Part shown: in pieces, positions 36,901 to 46,902 of the stretch
How positions within the stretch are numbered: position 1 is the stretch's first letter
How the letters are laid out: each line of letters opens with the position of its first letter
NCBI GenBank assembly: GCA_950022295.1
Contig: OX465596.1
Location: 126,460,501-126,524,500 of the forward strand
Source: Bromus sterilis
Lineage: Eukaryota > Streptophyta > Magnoliopsida > Poales > Poaceae
DNA length: 64,000 nt
Direction: 5' to 3'
Notes under the pieces: model-generated
Told to the model about the DNA's origin: nothing
Databases searched by the model: none
The model's input: the letters and a program-made list of their open reading frames with translations, nothing else
Translations under genes and position numbers: made by a program

Positions 36901-37569
36901 CGTCGGGATGCGAAGAAGGACAAGGATAGGATAGGTGTTATGTTTGCGTATGTAGTTGATAGCAAGACTTGTTGGAGGCGATTCCTCATCGAATGCTTGG
37001 CTTCTTATCTTACTCTCTAGATCGTTAGCCACTTCATAAATGCTATTGCGGCAGCAACCTCACCACTTACCCCTTCCTTACCGTAAACTACTAGTTCTCC
37101 TAGAATGACAAGTGATGAAGTCCTTGCTGGGTCAGATGACCACTACAGTTGGATGCTGAGTACCTCTGTACTCATGATACTACCCCCAAACTCTTTTCAG
37201 GGTTCTTGATCGGCAACAGGTATGGTGATCGACGTTTCACGTGGAGACTCGACGAAGACTAGTTAGGAGGATCCCGGCGGAGGGCCTGGACCCGTGTGGT
37301 TATGGGGATCGATGTCTTTCTTTTGCAAGTAGGCATTTGATTGTAGTCTGTACTCAGACATATATCTTCCGCTATTGTATTGTATTAAGGCAGTTGTATG
37401 CCGATTGTATGAGATGTTGTATCCTTGTATGTGCAATGTTGTGATATCATGTTGGAAATCCGGGGCATATGACTTCGTCATATGTCGCGGTGGGACCGAT
37501 ATGTGCTTCGTCCCCGGATCTGGGTGGAAACACCTAGATCTGGAACAGTACCGCATATCGGCCCTTACA
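33928..37569 (+). mobile_element. Long solo LTR (3642 bp), TSD CCTGC
   Basis: Starts TGTAACATCCC and ends GCCCTTACA; CCTGC flanks it on both sides (33923-33927 and 37570-37574). No primer site, gag or pol is present, so it is best read as a solo LTR of a family with very long LTRs. A TATA box (TATATAAAG) lies at 34390-34398, followed by a GC-rich leader (34430-35060) whose long open frames in several phases are due to base composition. The TGTAACA..CCAGATTT start is seen in several long-LTR grass Gypsy families; the exact family is not assigned. Confidence 0.85.
34390..34398 (+). promoter_or_regulatory. TATA box in the long solo LTR
   Basis: TATATAAAG, about 460 bases into the LTR. It precedes a GC-rich, C-rich untranslated leader, a usual LTR promoter layout. 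Confidence 0.6.
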
Positions 37570-38110
37570 CCTGCATTTTTGCACTAAGCGCACTGCACTG
37601 TATACATGATACGCACTGCATTGTATAGATGAAGAGAACAGCATGTATATAGAAGAGAACTGCATCTTAGCATCACACTCTCATCTCTTTTTGTTAATAC
37701 AGAAGAGAACTGCATTTTGAACATCACACTCTTATCTCATTTCCTTTCATTTAGAAAAGGATTGAATTTCTCAAGCCTACTAGTAGTGCATTGAAGACAA
37801 AGTATATCTGTTTTTTCTATATCAATTAAATTGGTTTTCAACATCACATCTTGAAGTCTATTTTTTGCAGTCCGCTGAACACAAGCATCTATTTTTTACA
37901 AAAGAGGAAGTTAATATATGTAAAAGGTTACAATGTATCTGTGTTTAGCTAAGTCTTGTTCCTGCTGCTTCTTCTTAAAGTGTGCACTACATTCGTTTTC
38001 ATGGTTGTTGCTGCGTCTGTTTTCCTCTTGTTGTATGTGTTATTCCTTGTAACACGCCCGTGTGACTGCGATGCTTTCCTACGTGTTGTTTTCTGCATGC
38101 CTCTCCCCTT
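37570..38110. other. Non-coding MULE1 spacer between the two genes
   Basis: Continuation of the AT-rich repeat block after the solo LTR, with several GAACTGCAT motifs. The Ser-rich plus-strand frame overlapping its end (37956-38294) is the antisense of the acidic tail of the FAR1-like gene and is not a gene. Confidence 0.6.
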
Positions 38111-41100
38111 CTATGTTGATGCTTCTTCTTCGCTGTCTTCATCTTCTTCTTCTGCTTCTTCATCTTCCTCTTCAGGTTCATCAGCATCGTCTTCTTCATC
38201 AGAATCTTCTTCGTTCTCTTCTTTGTCAGCATCTTCCTCACGAGCATCTTCTTCCTCATCTTCTTCATCTTTCACTTCTTCTCTCTTGGGGTAAGTTCTT
38301 GCATTATGATTCTCTCTCTTGTTGCAGATGCTGCATAGTCTTCTCTTTGTCATATAATCTTGTTGGTTAGCTTGGTGATCTGTGGAGGCATTTTCGGCCT
38401 AGAGGTTTTTAGCCTCTCCTCGCACGTTCTTGAATTGTGTCCCGCAATCTTATTGCATGATTTGCACATCCTCACTCCTAGTGGTCTTCCTTCGCTGTCC
38501 AGTTCTGGCTCAGGCTTGTTCTTCTTTTCAGGACCTTTATCCTTTGTTGCAGCTTTTTTATTTGCCGATTTTCTCTCTTTCTTTCTCCCCTTTGTGTTTG
38601 AAACAGGTGGGGGAAGAATTGTTTCATCCATAGTGTGAGATGCACCATCAGCGGCATGTTCGCGTTCCTCTCCTTGTTCTTCACGCCGCGCATTGTTGAT
38701 GTCCTATGCTTCTTCTTCTTCGTTCAGTACGTCGACTTCTTGTATGAGTGCTCTCATCCCAGCTAAAGCTCTGTTGTATCCAATTTAACACCCCTGTTTT
38801 CCACGTCCATGGTTGTTTCTACAAGTAGTCTCCTACGGCAGAACATCAAACTTCCATCCGGAGCAGTTTGTTCATAGTCTCTTTGGTCAAAAGTTGCATT
38901 TTGCCGCGCGTTCCGTGTGTACCTCTTCAATATGTACTCTTCAGGTATCTTGTCCACCCGCGGCTGATCTAACATGCAGATAGTGTGCAAGCAGAACATG
39001 CCTGCAACAACGAAATTTTTTTGGTTGTTAGTGTCAGGAAACTTCACATAAACATGCAACATACAATCGGCTTGTGAACTGCATTATAAATATGTCCTAG
39101 GTTTCTCTTCTAGTGAACTTCACTAAGGTTTTTTTGTTTTCATCTCTAGCTACCAGAGCTAAGTGAACTTCATTTTGTTTTTTGCGCGCTTTAGTTTTGT
39201 TTCTTATCTCACTAACCTGTGTGTGTCCACAGCTTGCATTCGCATTCGTAGATCTCGCTCTTCACATCAGCAACAACTTGGAACTCATGTCTTTACCAAT
39301 CAAAATCATCAGACTGGTTGTAGTGGCGCACCAAATATTTCGTCGGGTTGCCAGGGCACTGCTCTGATCAGAATGCAGTTCTGCGGTAGTGCGTTTTCTT
39401 GAAGTCAACAAAGACTGCTCTGGTGTAAATCTTGGAGAGATGAATCTCGAAATCAAACTGAGTAGTAGTTTTTATTTCCATCTACAAAATAAAGAAACCA
39501 TTCAAGTAGATTTTTTTACAACAAAAATCAATGTTTGGCCTGCAGCAACACTAATTATTTTTCAGTGAAACTTATGTTACATGAGTGAGCAATATTTTCA
39601 TCTATGCACACAATGGAGCATATGGCCTATTGGAATTTTAGCATGTTCGAAGTGAACTGCACTGCCCATATGAGTTGCAGCCAAGTTTTTAAAACATACG
39701 GATATGCACTGCATCTAAGAGCAACAAACACTAAGAGTTCTCTTTTTTGTTTCATTAGGGGGTGTGGGGGGGGGGTCCCCCATATTTGCTAAACAAAAAT
39801 AGAATAGATAAATGTGGAGACCACATCCCACTAACACATACTTATTATGTATTGCAACCTGATGTAATTATAACATGTTCTAAGCGCTATGCATTTGCGC
39901 ATATGAGTTGAAGCCAAGTATTTAAAACATACGGATCTGCCCGGCATTTTTTGCACTAAGCGCACTGCACTGTATACATGATACGCATTGCACTGTATAC
40001 ATGAAGCATTGTTTTTACTCTATGTATACAGAAGAGAAATGCATCTTAGCATCACACTCTCATCTCATTTTGTTAATATAGAAAAGAACTGCTTTTTAAA
40101 AATCAAGGAAAGTAGTAGTGATTGTGATTCACTCATCCTGCTTAAAATGTTTTCTATGTTACATACCTCGTTAGCCATGTTCTCCGCGTGCTTGATTCCC
40201 TTCCTTGTCTGGATGCACCTACCCACCTCCTCTGCAAAGATGTGTAGGTCGTGTCTTTCCCTTACAAAGTTCCTCTTCAAGATCCGGTTCATGTTTTCAC
40301 TTCTCTGTGTCGACGTCATCCGTGCACAAAACACCTCCTTGTAGTAAGTTGATATCCATTCTTTCTGTTCTGTCCAGAGCGCCTTCATAATTTCATCACC
40401 TTGTAGGTTATACTTCTCCATGAGATCACACCAAGCGCGTTCAAACTCCGATGGCATTAGTGGGTGGTTGAGACCTGAGGTCAGCTCATCTTTGAAAGTC
40501 ACATACGCTTTGTACAGCAAAGACAGGTGATCCTTGTATTTTTTTCAGTATATGCCAACGGCATAACTTGTGCAGCATGCCTAGCAGTGTATTCTTTATC
40601 GCTGCATCCATGGAGGGGCATTGATCTGCATGTTTTTGAAAACAAGCAGTTAGTTATTTTGAGAGAACTTTGTTTCTTTTTTTCTTTTTTTCTGACTTTT
40701 TATTTGAATGTAAGAAATGGTCTTCCTTAGTTTACCTATTAGTATGCAGATTGGCCGTTTGTTGTTCATGCAACGCAAGAACGTCCGGAACACCCACTCG
40801 AAAGACGGTATCGTTTCGTCTCTGACGAGAGCCAAATCATATATTGTACTTTGTAGGTGGTGGTTTACTCCAACGAACACGGCCAGAGGCATGTGAAACT
40901 TGTTTGTCTTGTATGTTGTGTCGAATGTGACACAATCTCCAAAACCTTCGTAGGACCCCGACAGCTTGCGTTTGCCCAGAAGATGTTTCGCACACGGTTA
41001 TCGACATCTTTGTCGTAATCATAGGAGAACTCTGGGTTTATTTGTTGCATCTTCTCAAAGAAAGCCAGGAGTTTCTTCACATCGTCCTCTGTTTCCTCCT

Positions 41101-42410
41101 TTGTGAACATGTAATTCCTGCAGTTCAAAAGCAGAGTATATACATCAGCATTAAACAACACACTGAAACGCACAAGGGAACTGCATCAGACAGACGAAGA
41201 TATCCACAAGGTTTTGATGAACGTACTTGTTCACCCATTCACGGCTAGTGCACCCCATAAAGTGCAGCCCTCCCGACATTCTTGACAGGGTTGACATCAT
41301 CTGCGTGTGCGTCAGGTTGTCGCTCTACATGTCCTTCACTAGTTTATCAAGCAATGAATCATCCCTCTTATGTGAGTGCATGTGCAGAAGCATAGCCGGG
41401 CTTTCAATCATCTTGTGGTTGTGATTGAGCTCAACTTGTGCTATCACAAACACATCCTTGATTTTTTTCACTCTTATTCTCGCCTTGCAGCCAGTTCTTT
41501 TCGTTGTTTTTTCTCTCTTTCTGCCATAATTTTCCACAGTCTGTTTGTTCTTGCCCTCCCTTGAGCAAACTATGTAGCTGTTCGTCTTGAATCTGCCCCC
41601 TTTGCGTGTCCCGAAGCCTGCGTGCCTTGCATATGTGTTGTAGAAGTTTTGTGCTGCAGCGCAAGAGGTGAACTGCATACCTTTCGCAGGCACAAGTTCT
41701 CGTTCTGCACCACAACATGAAATGTTTTTCCTTTGTTAACGAAGAATGCGCACGCTAAAAAAGAATTCATAAGTGAACTGCAGCAGTAAGGCAAGGAAGC
41801 TTACATGCGTGTATCGCTTCTTCTCCACTAGTGTTTGCAGCTCACCGATGTTTATTGGGAATGGAGGAGTTACAACAGACATGTGTAATCGAGGATCTCG
41901 AGGAGGCAGAAGTGTTGAGAACTTTACTTTTCTTGTTGCTTGCGTCTCTTTTTGATTCGGGTTCTTATTCCTTTGTTGCGTGGTATGCGGCCTGGGTCGA
42001 ACTCCACTGTTTCTGTGTTGACGAATTGGTCGCTCCAGAACTTTCCGGGGTTCAAGATTGGTTTGTGGAAGCGCAATATTATCCATTCTCATCTGCTGAC
42101 CAAATGTTTCAAAAACGTGCATGTACCTTGGCTGCATAACTGTTATGATTTGCTCTTCATCATCATCCTCATCGTTCTTTTGCTGCACATGCCTCCCCAT
42201 GTAGACCAGATCATCTTCCTACTCATCTTGCCCACTATAGTCTTCTCTATTTTCATCTTCGTCCTCTACATCTTCTTCCGGTTAGTACGCAGTCCTGTTT
42301 GTTGTGTTGAAAAAAACCCGAGGTATTTCTGGTGTTATCCATGCAGCCATCTCCCACTCTTCTCTCGCAACGCAGTTCAGGGGTTTTGTGTTGTGAATCA
42401 CTCGTTGCAT
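38111..42410 (-). pseudogene. FAR1/FHY3-type MULE transposase gene, multi-exon, degraded
   Basis: Minus-strand exons, approximate: 42410-41807, 41706-41227, 41118-40738, 40606-40170, 39480-39230, 39036-38111. Domains in order: acidic N-terminus; FAR1 zinc DNA-binding domain (NFYNTYARHAGFGTRKG..., KRTGCKARIRV, ELNHNHKM, 41690-41400); MULE-type transposase core (FWANA..; VTFDTTYKTN, first catalytic Asp about 40920; IKNTLLGMLHKLCRWH, 40560; TSTQRSENMN); SWIM zinc finger split by an intron (YECECKLW.. at 39230 and MFCLHTI at 39025); two C-terminal C-x2-C-x4-H knuckles (CKSCNKIAGHNSRTC near 38420, CSICNKRENHNART near 38320); acidic tail. Lesions: in-frame stops near 42282, 42229, at 41325-41327, near 39374 and 39317; 1-base shifts near 40960 and 40545. 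The family catalyses MULE transposition; FHY3/FAR1 regulators descend from it. The third acidic catalytic residue was not located with certainty. Confidence 0.8.
39555..40095. repeat. Copy of the 33335-33927 block inside a FAR1-like intron
   Basis: Direct-orientation copy of the non-coding block downstream of the Ulp1-like gene. It lies between the exons ending at 40170 and beginning at 39480 of the FAR1-like gene, so the duplication enlarged that intron. A G-run (GGGGGGGGG near 39767) marks one internal difference. Confidence 0.7.
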
Positions 42411-43610
42411 CTTCTGGCTTCTTTGCACAACCATGTCCTGCATAGGAGAATGAAGTGAACTTCACTTTAGCATTATTTAAAAGTGGTACATTTTTCTGTT
42501 AAATAGTGAACTGCACTGCATTTCCATTCTATATGTCATTCTATACGCAACCGCAGGAACTGCACTTCAATTTTTTCATTTATATAATATGGCAGTGGAA
42601 GTTATTTAACAGGCAGAAATAAGCAAACTAGTTCCTTGCATTTCAGTTTTAAACAGAGTGATCTACATATGTAAGCCAATGTGCACTGAATTGTTAGAAA
42701 CTACTTCTTACATGTACCCTACACATGAAAGCCATGGAGACAGACGTGAATGCAGTTGACGCAAGAAGGCACTGCATGGCAATAAACAGAGCACTGCAAT
42801 TTAAATTTCTCATCAACACTAGAAGGCAACCGCACTATATTAAACTAGAATGTTAAAATAACAATCCAGGAAGTTACTAAATTAGAGCTCTTCAGTTTTA
42901 AGTCATAGTGCTCTACATATTTAAGTGATGGTGAACTGCATTTGTTTTTAGATTTTCATTTTTGAAATTTTATTTTTGGTTTCAGGGGAGACAGATGGCA
43001 ATGTAGTTGACGAAAAGAGGGCACTCCATGTTAATAAACAAATGCGCTGCAATTTTAATTTCTCACTAACATCATAATCTAACTGTGGTATATTCAACTG
43101 GTGGTGGGGAGGGGTGGGTATGTGAACTGCTTACATTATCTACAAGCGCGACCTTCCTCTTTATTGAAGTTCTCTCCTTCTGTAGATGCAGCTCGCCCTG
43201 CTGTTGACGTGCAGTCCACCTCCGCTGCAGGAAGTCATGCACTCTTTCAATTTTCCCCATTGTTGCCGGAGAAGGTTGGATGGGTGAAATAAGCAATTCA
43301 GTTCGCGTCCACACCGACTACGAGGTTGCGGGAGAAGGCCTCCTTGCAGTTCTCTTTCCCCTGCCATGCAACATCGAGGCTGGATGCTTCGATTTGCTGA
43401 ACAGCGTCAACTCTCCCAGGCCGATCCGCGCGGGTGGTGCAGCTGGCGGGGCTCGAGGATCTTGGGAGTGTAGAATTGTGTCGCGGGTGTTGTCCAGGCT
43501 GATGTGGCGGAGGAGAGGCGCGTCAGCGATCCCGACGTTGATTTGGCGGCGATTGGTCGAAGGAGAGGCCTCGCGGTACGGGATCCGCATCGTCGTCGCC
43601 GATCGGCCAT
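42411..43610. other. MULE1 right sub-terminal region, 5' of the FAR1-like gene
   Basis: No supported gene. AT-rich to 43080 with GTGAACTGCA motifs (for example 42506 and 42931), then increasingly GC-rich. The 5' part of the transposase transcript and its promoter are expected here, but no clear TATA box stands out. The minus-strand frames at 43318-43610 overlap each other in different phases and are not convincing. Confidence 0.5.
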
Positions 43611-43834
43611 GGGCGCTCCGCGCTAGAAGGCGTGGAGGGGCGGGGGTCAGCGCCGGCCACGGGCGCTCCGCGCTAGAAGCCGGGAAGGGGAGGGGGTTGC
43701 CACCGGCCGCGGGCTCGGAGCGCTAGAAGGAGGGGAATGGTGGGGGTCGCCGCCGGCTGCGGGCGCGTAGTGCTAGGAGGCGGAGAGGGGTGGGGGTCGC
43801 CGTCGGCCAAGGGCGCGGAGCGCTAGGAGGTGGG
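43611..43834. repeat. GC-rich minisatellite, 50-bp unit, 4.5 copies
   Basis: Units start at 43611, 43661, 43711, 43761 and 43811 with exact 50-bp spacing. Consensus begins GGGCGC..CGCGCTAG.AGG and ends in GGGGGTCGCCGCCGGC. The copies differ by substitutions only, with no length drift, and they lie directly inside the MULE1 terminal repeat. Confidence 0.9.
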
Positions 43835-43837
43835 TTA

Positions 43838-43910
43838 GGGGGGTGTTATCAGAATAAGGGTTTTGTTAGTAGAATAAGGTCTTAGAGGGTGTTAGTAGAA
43901 TAGACCCACC
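43838..43910 (-). repeat. Right terminal repeat of MULE1
   Basis: Contains GTGTTATCAGAATAAG, TTAGTAGAATAAGGTCTTAG and GTGTTAGTAGAATAGACCCA. The same series of blocks forms the right end of MULE2 at 52487-52552, and the reverse complement forms the left end of MULE2 from 43919. Outer edge estimated from symmetry with MULE2. Confidence 0.7.
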
Positions 43911-44049
43911 CCATATAGGGTGGGTCTATTCTACTAATATTAGAAGAATAATACTCTGCTAACACTTCAGCACTGCATCGGAACGCTAAACGGACCGCAT
44001 TGCTGACTTAAAAGTGCTGCAGCGCGGGTAACAGCAAACCGCATCACCA

Positions 44050-44640
44050 TTTTTGTTATAACTTTTTAACCGTTCATCAGAATTGAGTGTATGGTACACC
44101 ATTGGATTCGTATGAAAATGGAGAAACTTTCGTGTGTTGAACACTTTCTCCGATTCTTCACGGATTAAGAATAGTTTTGAAAACGATGTGGTGGCCCACT
44201 TTCACAACGAGAGTATTTTTGTGATTTCTCTCAAACCGTTTATCGGAACGATGCAAATAATACGCGGTTAGAAAGGTATCGATCAGGCACTCCATCCATA
44301 CCTATAATACTTTGCCTAATTGTCCACGGTTTAAGAGAAATTTTGCTGCAACTAAAATGCGCAAACTCTGCTTCTCGCCGGCGGATCTTGTAGAGAGTAG
44401 AACTTTTTAACCGCTTGTCCGAACGATGCGTATGATACACCCTTGGATTCGTATGGAGTAGAAGATTTTCATATGTTGAAAATGTTTAAAGATTCTTTGC
44501 GTTTTTAAAGTAATTTGAAAAACGGTGCAGTTGCACTCATGTCGGCAGCAGAGAATTTTTGCATAAAAACTTTTGATGCACTTGTCCAATTGATGCAAAT
44601 GATACACCGCTGGAAAGGTATAATCGAGGCGCCCCATTTA
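44050..44640. repeat. Degenerate repeat of about 170 bp period (four units)
   Basis: Similar blocks (..TTTTTAACCG.T..TC.GAA..ATG..TATG.TACAC..TTGGATTCGTATG or ..GGAAAGGTAT) begin near 44051, 44228, 44399 and 44567. Spacing is 168-177 bp. Each block is followed by a second shared part (GTTGAA.A..TTT..GATTCTT..G.TT.A). Copies are strongly diverged. Confidence 0.65.
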
Positions 44641-45107
44641 TATACAAAACACTTTGTCTAATTTCTTACGGTTTAAAAGTTACATCAATTTTACTAAAAA
44701 CGCGGAACTATGTTTTTCGCGAACGGGAATCGGCGAAGTGAACTGCATTTGATTGCATCCGACGGACAACCGCACAGCATAATCGGGAAACAGAAATTCA
44801 CGTATTTTTCGCGGACCCGAAATCGATAAAGTGAATTGCATTCGTTGAGCGACCACGACGCATTGTCAAATAAAGAGAACTACACGCGGTTTTTCGTTCT
44901 TTTATTAAACCTTCACTGTTCGCGTCATGAAAAGCAAACCGCGGCACATACCGAGCCGAACTGCATAACCTTTTTGTCTTTTTTATCATATGTATACAAT
45001 GATTAGCGAGTGAACCGCATTCCCGAGAACTTCATTGGACTGACATCCACACTGATTCATGAATAAAATTGCACTGCACCACGGGCAAACAAACCACAAA
45101 TTTTTTA

Positions 45108-45344
45108 CTCCCTGCATTCCAAAATATAGTGCGTCCACGCTTTTCGAGGTTCAACTTTAACCATAAATTTAACCATCGAGACCGACTACGGCGGGAGAAA
45201 AAATTATATAATCGAAAACTTCTTTCAAACACGAATTTATTGGTATAATTTTTGCCCCCGCCGCAATTGGTCTCGTTGGTTAAATTTATAGTCAAAGTTG
45301 AAGCACGGAAACCGAAGACGCACTATATTATGGAATGGAGGGAG
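45108..45344. mobile_element. Stowaway-type MITE, 237 bp, TA target site
   Basis: Begins CTCCCTGCATTCCAAAATAT and ends ATATTATGGAATGGAGGGAG, an imperfect inverted pair; long internal complementarity (AACTTTAACCATAAATTTAACCA against TGGTTAAATTTATAGTCAAAGTT) allows the whole unit to fold. TA is present on both sides (45106-45107, 45345-45346). Tc1/Mariner Stowaway MITEs have exactly these features in grasses. Confidence 0.93.
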
Positions 45345-46530
45345 TATCTTTTAACCAAAAAATTATTGCATGAGAGTGAACTTTAGATACGAACCACAAC
45401 AAAATAAAAATTGAACCGCATTAGTTTTTTTTCTGCATTTTCCAAGTGATTCACAGAGGGTTTTCTACAATGAACTATTTTTCAATAATTTTTTTGCATC
45501 AGTCGTAACAAAAGAAAACATACATTGCACACAGAACCACACCGAAATGATGAAACAGGCGAACTGCAATTTTGTGCATAAGCACGACCTGAAAAGCCAA
45601 AAATAATGTACAACTCTGATATGGCCAAAGTTGAACTGCATCCCTCCACTATATATAGTGTACGATGTCGTCAACCGTACTGCATGCCACTGACGCCTGG
45701 AACCTCGCCGAAGATGAGGAATGCGTGGTTGGCAAGCACTCGAAAGTGAACCGCAGAGACGAGAACAAGTGAACATCATCACACTCGAAAGTGAGCTGTA
45801 TCATTTTTTTGAAACACTCCTGCCACACTGTTGCCTGCTACACTTCAACAATCTGTAAAAAAAAGTACAATGAAGCTCGTCTGCAATGTCAAAACTTCAC
45901 ATAGCCAATGGATGCTCGAACTTACTGGCAGACGAGACAAAAACACCAACTGTTCTTGCATCAAACTTCCAACTTAGCAGAGTACGTAGTAACTAAATAA
46001 AACGGTGCATCTCCAGACTCCAAAATTATACTAATATCCATCTTGGATCCACACGTACGTGCGCAGCAAACCTAAACATCATCCTCCACAGCGGCGGGAC
46101 GCTGACAAAAATGACGAGCCCAAGTAAGTAAATTATCCCTCCGAGAAATACGCAGGAACTTCAGAAAGAACAGGCCAACACAGCGCACAAACTCACCAGC
46201 ACCAGGATCATGTATAGTTTGATTGCGAGCTACACGAAGCAGGCGAGGGTGCACAGCGCGTAGGAGCGCCGGGCCGCCGGCGTCGGCGCCAGAACGGCTT
46301 CCATCGCCAGAAGGAAGCCCAGGTTGATCTGGGAGAGCACGCATACCATGAGGAATTTGTTGCTCCCCAAGAAGGCCCTGAGCCGGACTCGGTCGCCGGG
46401 CGCCATGGAGACGGTCGCTGCCGTGAACAGTAGCAGAAGGTTTCAACCTTCCCCGTCCAAACTCTGGAGCGCCACAATCCCAAAGGTAGTGTTGGGAACG
46501 ACGGCCTGCAGCGCATCTGGGGTGCTATAG

Positions 46531-46818
46531 TGTCAGCAACAGCCCTGACGATAACCAAGAGGTTGACAAGGCAACCAACTTGGGCCGGCCCAGGAGGGAG
46601 CCTCGCCTGCCCGCTCGGCTGGCTGGGCCGGAATGGGCCCATGTAACTGTAAAGGATAAATACTAGAGGAGTGTGTGGTGTGAGGATTTGGTGAGGGAAA
46701 CGGCTGGGAGCCGATAGAGTGTGCGTGTGTGGAGGGGAAGAGCTGCGTCTCCTACCTCCCTTCCTGTAATTTGAATTGAGTTGCTGAATGAGAAACCCTA
46801 GCCACCTGTGAGCTAACA
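46531..46818 (+). repeat. 5' LTR of Reina element (288 bp)
   Basis: TGTCAGCAAC ... GAGCTAACA. A possible TATA-type AGGATAAATACTAG lies near 46659-46672. Confidence 0.93.
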
Positions 46819-46821
46819 ATC

Positions 46822-46834
46822 TGGAATCAGAGCC
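46822..46834 (+). other. Primer binding site of Reina element, one mismatch
   Basis: TGGAATCAGAGCC three bases after the LTR. The initiator-Met complement is TGGTATCAGAGC, so the fourth base differs. Confidence 0.75.
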
Positions 46835-46902
46835 GTTCAATCCTGGAGTTCCCTGTCCACCCCCACCATACCCGATTCGCTCAGCGTTGACGAGCGGAAG
46901 TG

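Larger units (their letters stand above)
10018..43910. mobile_element. MULE1: large Mutator-like element with Ulp1-like and FAR1-like genes
   Basis: Without its insertions about 14.4 kb is visible; the left terminus is outside the window. Its two genes point at each other: an Ulp1-type protease gene from the left (+) and a FAR1-type transposase gene from the right (-). The right end has a GC-rich 50-bp minisatellite (43611-43834) and a terminal repeat (43838-43910) that resembles the end of MULE2. MULEs that acquired Ulp1-like genes are known in plants (Kaonashi-type elements), and FAR1-like transposases are a MULE branch. Joining the two genes into one element is inference from continuous shared non-coding repeats and motifs. 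Both genes carry many lesions, so the element is dead. Confidence 0.65.

Noticed and set aside
33928..37569. Possibility that this is a complete small DNA transposon because of its TGTAA..TTACA ends
   Set aside because: The 5-bp target duplication, TATA box position and TG..CA ends fit an LTR better; the inverted TGTAA is only five bases.
37956..38294. Plus-strand Ser-rich frame of 112 codons
   Set aside because: It is the antisense of the Glu/Asp-rich tail of the FAR1-like gene.
43318..43726. GC-rich frames on both strands near the MULE1 end
   Set aside because: Several phases are open at once next to a 50-bp minisatellite; no domain content.
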